A stretch of 64,000 bases of DNA from Alphaproteobacteria bacterium 46_93_T64 (lineage in GTDB: Bacteria > Pseudomonadota > Alphaproteobacteria > Sneathiellales > Sneathiellaceae), in assembly GCA_002163135.1 (NCBI GenBank), contig MAAN01000013.1:1-64000 (forward strand). The letters run 5' to 3'. Position 1 is the first letter of the stretch; each line of letters opens with the position of its first letter. Of the stretch, positions 44,582 to 53,660 are shown one piece after another. The translations under genes were made by a program, and so were the position numbers. A model generated the notes under the pieces. That model was not told the DNA's origin. It saw only the letters and a list, made by a program, of their open reading frames with translations, and made no database searches.

Positions 44582-44617
44582 GTTAGGAAATATTAATGTC
44601 CCTAAATATCTCCTAAC
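44582..44617. promoter_or_regulatory. Near-perfect inverted repeat between the envelope operon and the PepSY/two-component operon
   Basis: GTTAGGAAATATT (44582-44594) and AATATCTCCTAAC (44605-44617) are complementary at 12 of 13 positions, with a 10-base centre. It lies between divergent promoters, 86 bases from one start and 49 from the other. It is the natural candidate for an operator of the response regulator encoded at 45035, or for a hairpin in a transcript leader. Confidence 0.5.
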
Positions 44618-44665
44618 ACACCTGTCCTATTTTATTTTTCCCCCAATAGGCTAAACTCATCAAAT

Positions 44666-45010
44666 ATGAAAAAATTTATGCGTCTATGTCTGCTCTTTTG
44701 GTTTGCTCTGGGGATATTTGTTGCTCCGGATATAGCCTCCGCTCGATCTGAAAAAACCAACTCTGCAGATCTTTCAAACGCCTTATCACGCCTAAAGAAT
44801 AACCCCCGCTATTCCGGACGCATTCTGGGAACCCATCTTCGGAAAAGTGGCAAGGATTATGTCTACGAAGTTCGTATACTTCGGAGGGACGACTCGGTTA
44901 TTGTTGTATTTATCAGTTCCAAAACCGGCGGTGTTATTGGAGACTCTGAACGTAGCCGCGGTGGCTCCTCTAACGCCAAAAACAGAAAAAACCGAAAAAA
45001 CAAACAGTAA
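44666..45010 (+). CDS. PepSY-domain-like periplasmic protein
   Basis: A 114-residue exported protein: signal peptide to about DIASA, then a PepSY-like domain (LSNALSRLKNNPRYSGRILG, then YVYEVRILRRDDSVIVVFIS, SKTGGVIG). The tail is short and strongly basic (about residues 96-114, NRKNRKNK). PepSY proteins beside PhoP/PhoQ-like two-component genes are common and are thought to tune peptidase or sensor activity. It is followed 24 bases later by the response regulator gene on the same strand. I found no SD of note before its ATG. Confidence 0.78.
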   Translation: MKKFMRLCLLFWFALGIFVAPDIASARSEKTNSADLSNALSRLKNNPRYSGRILGTHLRKSGKDYVYEVRILRRDDSVIVVFISSKTGGVIGDSERSRGGSSNAKNRKNRKNKQ

Positions 45011-45034
45011 ACGAAACACAAGTAGGACTTCTTT

Positions 45035-45718
45035 ATGCGCGTGCTAATACTTGAGGATGACGAAGATCTTGCCGCTCAAATGCGAGCCGTTTTGCAAGAT
45101 GAACATTTCGCCGTTGACGTTTTTCATGATGGCGAAGAAGGCTTCGAAATGGGATTGGAAAACGACTATGATGCCGTTATTCTGGATCCGGGCCTCCCCA
45201 CAATGGATGGGTTTACGGTTTTGCGACGGTGGCGCGAAAAGGGCAAGACGATGCCCGTTATCATATTAACCGGATCCCGAAAAGAAGTCGCCGACATGAA
45301 AGAAGGCGTTCGTGCAGGGGCAACCAACTATCTTACAAAACCTGTTGATTTGGAGCTACTAATCAGCTGGCTGCAAGGGGTCGTCAATTCTAATGGCCCA
45401 AACAATTCACGATCTGTACTTGAACTGGGAACCCTTCGGATCGATACGCATTCACTAAAAGTCTCCAATAACGGTGTCCCAGTGAAGATAACGCCGACTG
45501 AATATCGTATCCTGCATTACCTAATGGTACATCAGCAGCGTCCGGTCAGTGCTGAAGAACTTGTTCGCCATAATTTTGAAGGCGACTCAATAAAAACGGC
45601 CAATGAAGTCCCGGTCTTTATCAGCAGGCTTCGTACCAAACTTGGAAAAAGAAGCATCGAAACTGTGTTTGGCTTTGGGTATCGTCTCGTCAGCCCACCG
45701 AATGATCAGGAGAGCTGA
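45035..45718 (+). CDS. OmpR/PhoP-family response regulator
   Basis: A 227-residue response regulator. Receiver acidic pocket EDDE at about 7-10, phosphoacceptor D51 in AVILDPGLP, conserved T/S and K in ILTGSR and YLTKPVD. The C-terminal winged helix (about 130-222) carries TPTEYRILHYLMVHQQRPVS and VFISRLRTKLG and ends FGFGYRLV. AGGA is at the right distance before its ATG. Its stop codon overlaps the sensor-kinase start by one base (TGATG). It probably controls the divergent envelope operon. Confidence 0.93.
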   Translation: MRVLILEDDEDLAAQMRAVLQDEHFAVDVFHDGEEGFEMGLENDYDAVILDPGLPTMDGFTVLRRWREKGKTMPVIILTGSRKEVADMKEGVRAGATNYLTKPVDLELLISWLQGVVNSNGPNNSRSVLELGTLRIDTHSLKVSNNGVPVKITPTEYRILHYLMVHQQRPVSAEELVRHNFEGDSIKTANEVPVFISRLRTKLGKRSIETVFGFGYRLVSPPNDQES

Positions 45719-47118
45719 TGCTGAGTTTCTGGCGAGCATCTCTTATTGGCCGATTGATCCTTCTGGCGGCCTTAGTCTTAGCAGTCAGCATTCCTCTGTT
45801 CTTTTTTCTATTCTCAACCTCTGTCCAAAGAATTTCTAACGGTGTTGTGGATACACGAATGCTGGAATTTGCGGATCAGGTAAGGGGCTATTGGGCGAGC
45901 GAACAGGCCAACACGCCGAACGGTTATGATGATACAGATCTTGTCATCTCTAGCTCTGGCCTTGGTGGGCCTGATATCGAGTGGGTTTGGCAAATTATTG
46001 TAGATGGGAAAGCAACCCGTAAATCAGAGCTCTTATTGCTCGCAAACGTAACAATTCTACCCTCGGTCTCCAATCTTGCCTCTAATTTTGTTCTGCGCAC
46101 CCGTACCACTCCGCTTGGCGATATGCGGATCGCAGAACGTATTATAGAAGAGCCAATATTTGGGATGCCTGGCGAAACCCAGAAAATCCATTATCTCGTA
46201 GGATTAAGCGACACTCGCTACAAAGCATATGTCCAAGATCACATGGACCGGTTGAGCGATCTCTCTTTGATCGGCGTCATTATTGTGTCTGTAGTAATTC
46301 TCGCCATGTTGGCTCTTATAATTATCCTTGTTCAAAGACAGCTTGCCGGCATCAAATCCGCACTGAGCCAATATGAAAAAGGGGAGACGGAAGGCATAGA
46401 GGGACAATTCCCAACTGAAATACAATCTGTTGTCAGCCTGATGAACGATCTTCTAAGGCATAATCAAAAGCTAATTGCGCGAACGCGAAAATATGTCAGT
46501 AAGATCACGCACGACATCAATCATCCGCTTGCGATATTGAAGAACGGCCTGAAAACCGATATTGATGTGGATCTGTTCAATCGGCAAATCGCCCGCATGA
46601 GTGGCCTTGTGGATCGATATTCAAGCTTGGCCCGCGCCATTGGTCCCGAAGGGGAGACCCGAAAAAAGACAGATGTCTCAGCCTCGTTAAAGGACACTGC
46701 GGATGGATTTTCCATTTTGTACAGGCGAACACCTCTATCCATTCAGTGTGAAGTTGAGGAAGGTCTAACTTTCATCATTCCCCAGCATGACTTGGAAGCT
46801 GTAATCAGCAATTTGGTATCCAACGCCCACAAACACGCAGACAGTGAAATTATCATTTCTGCCAAAGTCGTAGATCAGAATCTGATAGTAAATGTAGAGG
46901 ATGACGGTCCAGGAATTGCCCCTGAACAGATGGAAACTGCTCTTAAATGGGGGCAACGGCTGGACGAAGCCCCTCCCGGAACCGGTTTCGGCCTATCCAT
47001 TGTCTGCGATATTCTCGATCTATATGGCGGGACCATACAGCTTTCGACCTCGCCCCTTGGAGGCCTCGCCGTTCATATTGAATTTCCCAGCCCAGAAAAC
47101 CGCCTCTCAGGGGAATAG
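45718..47118 (+). CDS. Sensor histidine kinase (PhoQ/EnvZ-like)
   Basis: A 466-residue inner-membrane histidine kinase. TM1 is about residues 13-33, a periplasmic sensor domain of about 150 residues follows, and TM2 is about 183-206. The phosphoacceptor is H265 in SKITHDINHPLAILKNG, a less usual form of the H box with a second His two residues before Pro. The ATPase has the N box VISNLVSNAHKHA, G1 VEDDGPGI and G2 GTGFGLSIV. It overlaps the response regulator gene. The signal is unknown; the PepSY neighbour suggests envelope stress or peptide. Confidence 0.92.
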   Translation: MLSFWRASLIGRLILLAALVLAVSIPLFFFLFSTSVQRISNGVVDTRMLEFADQVRGYWASEQANTPNGYDDTDLVISSSGLGGPDIEWVWQIIVDGKATRKSELLLLANVTILPSVSNLASNFVLRTRTTPLGDMRIAERIIEEPIFGMPGETQKIHYLVGLSDTRYKAYVQDHMDRLSDLSLIGVIIVSVVILAMLALIIILVQRQLAGIKSALSQYEKGETEGIEGQFPTEIQSVVSLMNDLLRHNQKLIARTRKYVSKITHDINHPLAILKNGLKTDIDVDLFNRQIARMSGLVDRYSSLARAIGPEGETRKKTDVSASLKDTADGFSILYRRTPLSIQCEVEEGLTFIIPQHDLEAVISNLVSNAHKHADSEIIISAKVVDQNLIVNVEDDGPGIAPEQMETALKWGQRLDEAPPGTGFGLSIVCDILDLYGGTIQLSTSPLGGLAVHIEFPSPENRLSGE

Positions 47119-47124
47119 GCAAGC

Positions 47125-47151
47125 GGCCTAAATCCATAGAAAATTTAGGCC
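47125..47151. terminator. Hairpin between the histidine kinase and haloalkane dehalogenase genes
   Basis: GGCCTAAAT and ATTTAGGCC form a 9-bp stem around CCATAGAAA between two convergent genes. The T run is lacking, so it may be a weak terminator used from both sides. Confidence 0.55.
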
Positions 47152-47166
47152 GAAGACAAAGTCCTG

Positions 47167-48066
47167 CTATCCGAAATAATCAAGGGCTTTTTCGGCGACA
47201 ATATCACCCTGCTCTTGGACGAAATGACCAGCCGTTTCCATTTCCAATGGTTCAGGGCAATTCTTAATTTGTTTTCGCAAGTATGCCATAACCGGAGGAC
47301 CTAAAACTGGATCTTGCATACCCACAGCCATAAAGGTTTTTCCTGACCATTCGGTGCCAAACCAATCACGTGCCCGTCTGGACAAAGCAGCACCGCCAGC
47401 ATCTGGATTATCAGGGACCAGATTTGGGAATCTCCGAACGCCGCTCTTATGTTCGACATCTGGGAATGGGGCGTCATAAGCTTGCCATTCACCCTCGCTC
47501 ATCCCAAGATTGCTTCTCTTGAAAAGCCTGCCAACTGCCATATCCGGGTTCGCATTATTAAACGTTCGCCAATCAAGGAACCCTTTCCCCAATGGAACGT
47601 CACCAGTTCCAAATGCAGTATTCATTACGATCAATCGGCTAAACCGATCCGCCATATCCACAGGTAAGGTTAAGCCGAGAAGTCCGCCCCAATCTTGGCA
47701 AACCAAAGTAATATTTCTCAGATCAAGTCGCTCAATCAAAGCAACCAGCATCTGACGGTGGAAATCAAACGTGTAGACGCTTTCATCCGTGGGTTTGTCT
47801 GATTTGCCAAAACCCAGTAAATCTGGGGCAATCGAACGATGACCGGCTGTAGTAAAAACTGGGATCATTTTACGATAAAGGTAACTCCATGCCGGTTGGC
47901 CATGCAGGCATAAAAATGTCTGTTCCGCATCGCTGGGACCTTCATCCAGATAATGGACCCGCAAACCTTCATATCCTTCGAGATCTTCCAAATAATTCGG
48001 AGCAAAACTGTAACCGGGTAAATTATCAAACCGTTCTTCCGGAGTGCGAAGAGCTTCAATAGTCAT
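47167..48066 (-). CDS. Haloalkane dehalogenase (HLD-I, DhlA-like)
   Basis: A 299-residue alpha/beta-hydrolase that replaces a halogen on a haloalkane by OH. It follows DhlA of Xanthobacter closely: HGQPAWSYLYRKMIPVF (residues 55-71), ERLDLRNITLVCQDWGG (112-128) with the nucleophile D125 and halide-binding W126, a second Trp in DWRTF (W166), the acid D252 in GMQDPVLG, and H281 in AGHFVQEQG. The start at 48066 has AGAGG upstream. It is a single gene convergent with the sensor kinase gene. Substrate specificity cannot be read from sequence; some such proteins have other hydrolase activity. Confidence 0.85.
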   Translation of the reverse strand: MTIEALRTPEERFDNLPGYSFAPNYLEDLEGYEGLRVHYLDEGPSDAEQTFLCLHGQPAWSYLYRKMIPVFTTAGHRSIAPDLLGFGKSDKPTDESVYTFDFHRQMLVALIERLDLRNITLVCQDWGGLLGLTLPVDMADRFSRLIVMNTAFGTGDVPLGKGFLDWRTFNNANPDMAVGRLFKRSNLGMSEGEWQAYDAPFPDVEHKSGVRRFPNLVPDNPDAGGAALSRRARDWFGTEWSGKTFMAVGMQDPVLGPPVMAYLRKQIKNCPEPLEMETAGHFVQEQGDIVAEKALDYFG

Positions 48067-48161
48067 TCTATACCTCTTATTTTTAGTATTTAGTCCATGG
48101 ATCATGGGGGGAATGTCGTGAAATGCTAGCGTGTTTTGATCTTTACCTACCCTTTTGCGGC

Positions 48162-51100
48162 CTATAATACCTGTAAAAAAATAACCCGTTCGGAGCTTCG
48201 AGAAAGTGCTGAATATTTAAGTTTCGGACTCGTTGCGGCCCCGTCATCGATAACCACGACAAAACGAGCTGAACTAGCCGCTGCGTAAGATGCGGACAAT
48301 GCATATGCCGGGCTAAAAATATCTAAACCGTCGAAGGGTAGTTCCTTCGATTTTCCAGCAATATTTACGCTAATAACAGAATTTTGTTTATCTATTTCAG
48401 TGACATACCCTACATCACCTCCATTCATTTCGGATACGATATCATTGTGCAAAACGATCACTTTGTCGCCATTGCGGTAACGATAGCCAAAACGATCTAC
48501 AAAGGGAGTATCTCCAGCGCTATTTAGGACCTGTTGCAATGAAGTGTTGAGCGCTTTCGACCCAACTGGTCCCGTGCTTTTTGTGCAGATAAGCTGAATG
48601 TCTGAAATGGCATCAAGTTTGTACCGTTCCGGAAGCCTGTTTTTCACAATCTCAAAACATTTTGCAATCGCTTGAGATGGATTATCGGCGTCAATGCAAA
48701 AGAAATCCGCTGTTTCTGGATCCACTGCCGGATCTTTGGAAATATCTAAGCCACCGCGTAGCAAGGTATTGTTTTTTGCTCGAGTGCTATCCTTATATTC
48801 TGGCAGATGCTCCCTTAAATATACTGTCCGAATATCACCATTTATGACGATTTCTTCTAGCGCTCGGCACCCAAACGGCGGCGTCAATTGGTCAGCGTCT
48901 CCCGTAATCAATACCGCTGCGGTCTCTGGGATTGCGTTTAAAACTGCTGCAAACAAGGAAGGCTCCATCAATGCCCCTTGGTCAATGATCATCAGTTGGC
49001 AATCAATCGGTTTTTTGGCGCTGTGTTTGAATTTTCCTGTTTTTTCCGACCATTTTAGAAGTTGCGGTGCTGGTTTCCCTTTGACACCGGTTAGCTCAGA
49101 TAAATGAAGTGATCCTGCTTGTGTAGCCGCAGTTTGAGCAATTCCAATCCCCTTCGCACCGAGTATTTTACAAATAGCCCGGATCACATCCTCTCCGCCG
49201 GTTTCCTTATGAGAGGACAAAAACATACATTTTGTTGATAAGGCAGCTTCGATCGCGTCAAATTGCTGAGGCGTAAAAGTAACGGAGAGCTGACCTGCCG
49301 CCCAGTCTGCGGCCTTATCAATTGGCATTGCAGGCCAAGGGAGATCGCCGCTGGCAAGAGATTTTAGAAATTTACCAATAGCTTTGCCCACTTTTCGGTC
49401 CGCGGTTAGCCCCAACATCACTTCATTACTGCCCGACGTCTCAAAAATTTCTTTGTTGGATATTTCGACAAGAAGAGCCGTCTCCAATATATCCAGCGAC
49501 AGCCCAAGCCGCGCAGAAAGTTGATCCAAAACTTCCGACTTCTTGCACGGTATGCGCGCAGTATCCAAAGCCCTATAAATTGCAGCCTGTGCACGTACTG
49601 GATCATCGGCCGTCAAACCGGTTTTCTGGGCAATACAATCAGCTACATTAAATGGCATCCACGGAATACTGCGTATAATACCATAAGGATCCGCCGTCAG
49701 AGTTTCCTCACATTTATCCCCGAGCACAGCATAAAGACGATGTGCGTGTAGGGGGGCAACCTTATGTTCTTTTAGGAAAGCTTGTAGTTTGGAAATAGCG
49801 TTTCGGGCCTCAATAGCTGTAACGATCTTCGGGCCAACACCTTTTACGGAACTGAGCTTTTCGGGTGTTTGTTCTAGTACATTAAAAACTTCAGCGCCAA
49901 ACTCTGTGACTAACAATTTGGCTATTGCCGGACCCAGTCCCTTGATCATGCCACTCCCAAGGCGTTTTTCTATAGCGATAAGAGGATTGCCACCCAGATG
50001 CTCATCCAAAAAATCCTTACAGGCTTGAAAATCGGACGTATATCCCTTGGGCAGTTTTACGCCTTTTCTGTCCGCGATGGATTTTGCTGTTGCCACCATT
50101 TTTTCAGTGGGTTTTCCACCTGACTTTCCGAAATTTTTTGGAGCCGCAACCCCGGTTGTGATTTTGGGTGCCTTTGCGGCATTATCACGGAGCACCCCAA
50201 TCAAGCGGGCTGTGGCGTCCCCAATTTCATCCCAGACTTGGCGGGCAGTTTGTTTACCAAGCAAGATATCATCCAGCTTCATCTCCCAAAGTGCGGTAAC
50301 GCCCGGATCCACCAATTCGGGTGCTGTTGTTTTCAATGTCTTGAACAGTGTCAGGCCTGCATTGGTCGGGACAATATGCTTACCCTTTTGGGCGATGAAA
50401 TTCTGCCTTTTGAGACCTGTAATGATGGCAGCACGGGTCGCGGGCGTACCAATCCCCTTAGCCTCTTTCAGGCGTTCCTGCACATTTTTGTCTTCAACAA
50501 ACTTCCATGCATTTTGCATGGCATCAATCAACGATCCTTCGTTAAAACGTGGCGGGGCTTTGGTCTTTTTGGCATCAGTCGTCACGGGATGCAGATGCGC
50601 TATATCCCCGTCTTTAACAGGAGGCAACTCTCCTGCATGTTCTTCTTTCTTCTCCATCTCATCGGTAAAGACACTCCGCCATCCTTGCTCTTTAGGGATG
50701 TTACCGGTGATTTTAAACTCCATGTTTTTGTTGTTTGGACCGGGTACGTCCATTGCAACAACTGTCGACTCGTACACATAATCCGGCATTAAAATAGCCA
50801 AGTACGATCCAGCCACCAGATCGAACATCTTTCGTTCATCTTCGGTAAGGCGTGGATAGATTGTGTGGATGCGATCCATAGTATTTTTATTCGGTATGAT
50901 CGCGTGATGGGAGACGCCTTTTAGACCTGCATCCGAGAAATGCCCACTTTTCCCCGTTCGAATTTGCGGATCAGCCAGATCAATATTCTCATATTGAGCT
51001 AAATTCTTAAGTCCCTGAACAATTTCTCCTACATCCTCAATTTGGTTTTCTGACAAATAGCGAGATTCTGCGCGCGGGTACGTTTGAATCTTTTTGCCGT

Positions 51101-51995
51101 TCCCATCATAAAGCTCTTGCGCAACCGACAAGGTTTTATCAGCGGTCCAACCCCATTTCCGGCCGCAAATTTTCTGCAATTCGGGCAAATCGAGCAACTT
51201 GGGCGGCTTGGTTTTTTTAATTTTCTTAGTGGCTTTTAACGGACCTTCGAACCCATCTGCTGCCGCGCGAATTAATTCCGCCTGTTCTGGATCCAGAATT
51301 CTTGCCTTGGGCGCATGACGTAGCGTCAGTTGCCCTGCATCTGTCGTCGCCGTGGCAGCTAGATGAAAATAATCTTGCGGCGTGAAGTTATCTATTTCCA
51401 ACTCACGAATGCACACCAACGCCATGGTTGGTGTCTTAACGCGGCCAATCCCAATCGCGCCATACTCGCCCGGCTGTTTAAGCGCCACCGTTGCAGCCCG
51501 TGTCAACGAAAGGTTATACACCTGATCTGCCTGTTGGCGTGCCAATGCGGCTTGTCCCAAATTCAGATAGTTCTCATTGGGCTCTAAATTCTCAAATGCT
51601 TGGCGCAGGGTTTTTTCGTCTTGGGCAGTAAACATGGCGCGCCCAACTGACCCGCTAAATCCGAAATGCCGCAGTAATTCTTCACCAATCAGTTGCCCCT
51701 CACGATCGCAGTCTGTGGCTAGAATAACGCGCGTTGCAGTCTTAAGAGCGTTTTCAATCGCTATAAGTTTATTTCGAGCAGAGGGTGATCCGTCAGGGGC
51801 TGGGCAAGTGGGATAAAACTCGTCTGGCTTCAACAGATCAAAAGACCATTTCCCCCAGGCATCATCTACCTTTTGCGGCTCTTGCAAACTAAGCAAATGA
51901 CCTTCCGCAGGAAAAATTTGGCCGTATTTGTTACCGATGGCAGCAAACAAGTCCTTTTTCTGAGACGTTTTTTCCGTGATGATTACAGTTGTCAC
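48162..51995 (-). CDS. DNA topoisomerase III fused to a degenerate RecD2-like helicase
   Basis: A 1277-residue protein. Residues 1-670 are a type IA topoisomerase of TopB type: toprim with E8 and ATDCDREGQ (D95, D97, E99), GIGRVKTPTM (182-191), catalytic Y306 in QTYPRAESRYL, and the usual LKLPKG-like C-terminal repeat (KGVKLPKGYTSD). Residues 677-1277 follow RecD2/ExoV: the helix-hairpin-helix pair GSGMIKGLGPAIAKLL and LSSVKGVGPKIV, a winged segment, then a helicase core in which Walker A is MFLSSHKETGGED (about 924-936) in place of GGPGTGKTT, Walker B is IIDQGALM, and the motif V lysine is lost, while ITGDADQL, GPVGSKALN and SALSR remain. The helicase half should not hydrolyse ATP. No similar fusion is known to me with certainty. 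Confidence 0.85.
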   Translation of the reverse strand: MTTVIITEKTSQKKDLFAAIGNKYGQIFPAEGHLLSLQEPQKVDDAWGKWSFDLLKPDEFYPTCPAPDGSPSARNKLIAIENALKTATRVILATDCDREGQLIGEELLRHFGFSGSVGRAMFTAQDEKTLRQAFENLEPNENYLNLGQAALARQQADQVYNLSLTRAATVALKQPGEYGAIGIGRVKTPTMALVCIRELEIDNFTPQDYFHLAATATTDAGQLTLRHAPKARILDPEQAELIRAAADGFEGPLKATKKIKKTKPPKLLDLPELQKICGRKWGWTADKTLSVAQELYDGNGKKIQTYPRAESRYLSENQIEDVGEIVQGLKNLAQYENIDLADPQIRTGKSGHFSDAGLKGVSHHAIIPNKNTMDRIHTIYPRLTEDERKMFDLVAGSYLAILMPDYVYESTVVAMDVPGPNNKNMEFKITGNIPKEQGWRSVFTDEMEKKEEHAGELPPVKDGDIAHLHPVTTDAKKTKAPPRFNEGSLIDAMQNAWKFVEDKNVQERLKEAKGIGTPATRAAIITGLKRQNFIAQKGKHIVPTNAGLTLFKTLKTTAPELVDPGVTALWEMKLDDILLGKQTARQVWDEIGDATARLIGVLRDNAAKAPKITTGVAAPKNFGKSGGKPTEKMVATAKSIADRKGVKLPKGYTSDFQACKDFLDEHLGGNPLIAIEKRLGSGMIKGLGPAIAKLLVTEFGAEVFNVLEQTPEKLSSVKGVGPKIVTAIEARNAISKLQAFLKEHKVAPLHAHRLYAVLGDKCEETLTADPYGIIRSIPWMPFNVADCIAQKTGLTADDPVRAQAAIYRALDTARIPCKKSEVLDQLSARLGLSLDILETALLVEISNKEIFETSGSNEVMLGLTADRKVGKAIGKFLKSLASGDLPWPAMPIDKAADWAAGQLSVTFTPQQFDAIEAALSTKCMFLSSHKETGGEDVIRAICKILGAKGIGIAQTAATQAGSLHLSELTGVKGKPAPQLLKWSEKTGKFKHSAKKPIDCQLMIIDQGALMEPSLFAAVLNAIPETAAVLITGDADQLTPPFGCRALEEIVINGDIRTVYLREHLPEYKDSTRAKNNTLLRGGLDISKDPAVDPETADFFCIDADNPSQAIAKCFEIVKNRLPERYKLDAISDIQLICTKSTGPVGSKALNTSLQQVLNSAGDTPFVDRFGYRYRNGDKVIVLHNDIVSEMNGGDVGYVTEIDKQNSVISVNIAGKSKELPFDGLDIFSPAYALSASYAAASSARFVVVIDDGAATSPKLKYSALSRSSERVIFLQVL

Positions 51996-52095
51996 GCCAA
52001 ACCTTTGCCTAATTCAATATACATAATAACGATACTATTTGTGCTATTTCGTAGCCTGTCAGACTACAAATTTGGCCCCTTTATTGCAATTGAAT

Positions 52096-52983
52096 TCACC
52101 CTGCAAGCGACGTTGCTTCAAGATAGTTCAAGAACCGCATCGAGAGACTTTCTTGGGGGGCGTTAGGGGGCCAAACCGCAAATACCTTCATGTCGGGGAT
52201 TTTCCATTCTGGCAAAATGTGAACTAAGCGCCCGGCATTCAAGTCATCTTCCACCAGATATTCAGGAGGCGTCGCCAATCCAGCGCCATGCAAGGCGAGC
52301 TGATACATAGCTTCCACACTGCTAGCTTCCAGCCTTGGCTCGTAATGCACATTAAATTTCTCACCCAACGGTCCCAGAAACTCTCTCATGGGAGGGAGCA
52401 TTTTCAATCGGATCCAGCTCCAACTTTCCAATTCCGCCGGGACGGACGGCCTCGCCATTGTCCCCAAGTAATCTGGAGCACAAACAAGTTTCCTTTTCAC
52501 GGCTCCAATACGACGAGATTTCAATATACTATTGCTAAGCTCACCCGTACGAAGCGCCAAATCTATACCATCAGCAATTAAATCCACTCTCTCGTCTGAA
52601 CAATGAAGTGAAAGACTGATATTTGGATATTCCTTAACAAAGGTAGCAATCTTTTCTGTAAACTCGCCGCGCACCAAGCCTGCCGGCATGGAAATCGTCA
52701 GCTTTCCGTGAGGAGACAAAGAATTTTCAGTCAGACTGTTTAACGCATCTGTTGCTGAAGAGACCATTTGGCGGGCGTGCTCGTAAAACCGTTTTCCATC
52801 ATCTGTCAAAGACAATTTTCTGGTGGAGCGATACAAAAGAGCGACGGAGTAGGCTTCTTCCAATTGAGTAATTTGGTGACTGACAACCGACGGGGATATA
52901 TTGAAACTGTTCGCAACGGCGCGAAAAGATCCAAGCTCAACGGCACGTACGAACAACGTGATTGCTCTCAAGTTTTCCAGCAT
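52096..52983 (-). CDS. LysR-family regulator divergent from a LysE-type exporter
   Basis: A 295-residue LysR regulator: HTH at residues 1-62 (MLENLRAITLFVRAVELGSF, NSFNISPSVVSHQITQLE), then the LysR substrate-binding fold (GKLTISMPAGLVRGEFTEKI onward). ATG 52983 is the standard LysR start; the extra ten residues from 53013 are not expected. The LysE/RhtB exporter gene starts 92 bases away on the other strand, and LysR regulators commonly control such exporters, so it is a likely target. Confidence 0.92.
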   Translation of the reverse strand: MLENLRAITLFVRAVELGSFRAVANSFNISPSVVSHQITQLEEAYSVALLYRSTRKLSLTDDGKRFYEHARQMVSSATDALNSLTENSLSPHGKLTISMPAGLVRGEFTEKIATFVKEYPNISLSLHCSDERVDLIADGIDLALRTGELSNSILKSRRIGAVKRKLVCAPDYLGTMARPSVPAELESWSWIRLKMLPPMREFLGPLGEKFNVHYEPRLEASSVEAMYQLALHGAGLATPPEYLVEDDLNAGRLVHILPEWKIPDMKVFAVWPPNAPQESLSMRFLNYLEATSLAG

Positions 52984-53075
52984 TATACCAAATCTACGAA
53001 TTATTTCTTTCAATTATTCTATATTATCACACACTATCTCATAATGATAGGTTTCGTCTTTTCGAAGGAGTTTAG

Positions 53076-53660
53076 ATGTCTCTGATCTTTGCCATGATAA
53101 CTTTTGCGTTTGTGATGTCCATTTCACCCGGCCCCGTTAATGTTATCACGCTAACGTCCGGCGCCTCCCGAGGAGTCTTAAAAACGCTGCCCTTTGTTTC
53201 AGGGGCTACTGTCGGGTTTACAGCCCTCCTTTTCGTTTTGGGGATTGGCGCGTCACAATTAATAGAACAATACCCAAAGTTTATGGAAATACTGGGCGTC
53301 TGCGGCGCTTTGTTCATTCTCTACATGGCCTATAAAATTGCAATGTCAGACGGCACCCTTTCAACAGTGCAACAAAAACAACCCCGCTTTCACGAAGGCG
53401 CCCTGCTGCAATGGTTAAACCCAAAAGCATGGATCGCTTGCATTTCCGGTATTGCCGCTTTCACAACTCAAGGGGAATTTTCCAGCCTGTTGCTATTTTG
53501 TGGGCTCTATTTCTTCATTTGCTATGTGGGCATTAGCTTTTGGGCCATCATCGGCGCGCAAACGAGGCGCTTCCTTACCACCAAAAATCACCTACTGTGG
53601 TTCAACCGTGTAATGGGCGGAAGTCTTGGTGTCGTTGGGATTTATTTACTCTTGTCGTAA
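53076..53660 (+). CDS. LysE/RhtB-family amino acid exporter
   Basis: A 194-residue inner-membrane transporter with five to six TM segments. The N-terminus MITFAFVMSISPGPVNVITL carries the ISPGP signature of LysE/RhtB. The middle has the conserved GALLQWLNPKAW-like segment (about residues 108-119). It exports amino acids or analogues. The LysR gene is divergent, and its own last 19 bases overlap the end of the convergent GST gene. The amino acid is unknown. Confidence 0.92.
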   Translation: MSLIFAMITFAFVMSISPGPVNVITLTSGASRGVLKTLPFVSGATVGFTALLFVLGIGASQLIEQYPKFMEILGVCGALFILYMAYKIAMSDGTLSTVQQKQPRFHEGALLQWLNPKAWIACISGIAAFTTQGEFSSLLLFCGLYFFICYVGISFWAIIGAQTRRFLTTKNHLLWFNRVMGGSLGVVGIYLLLS

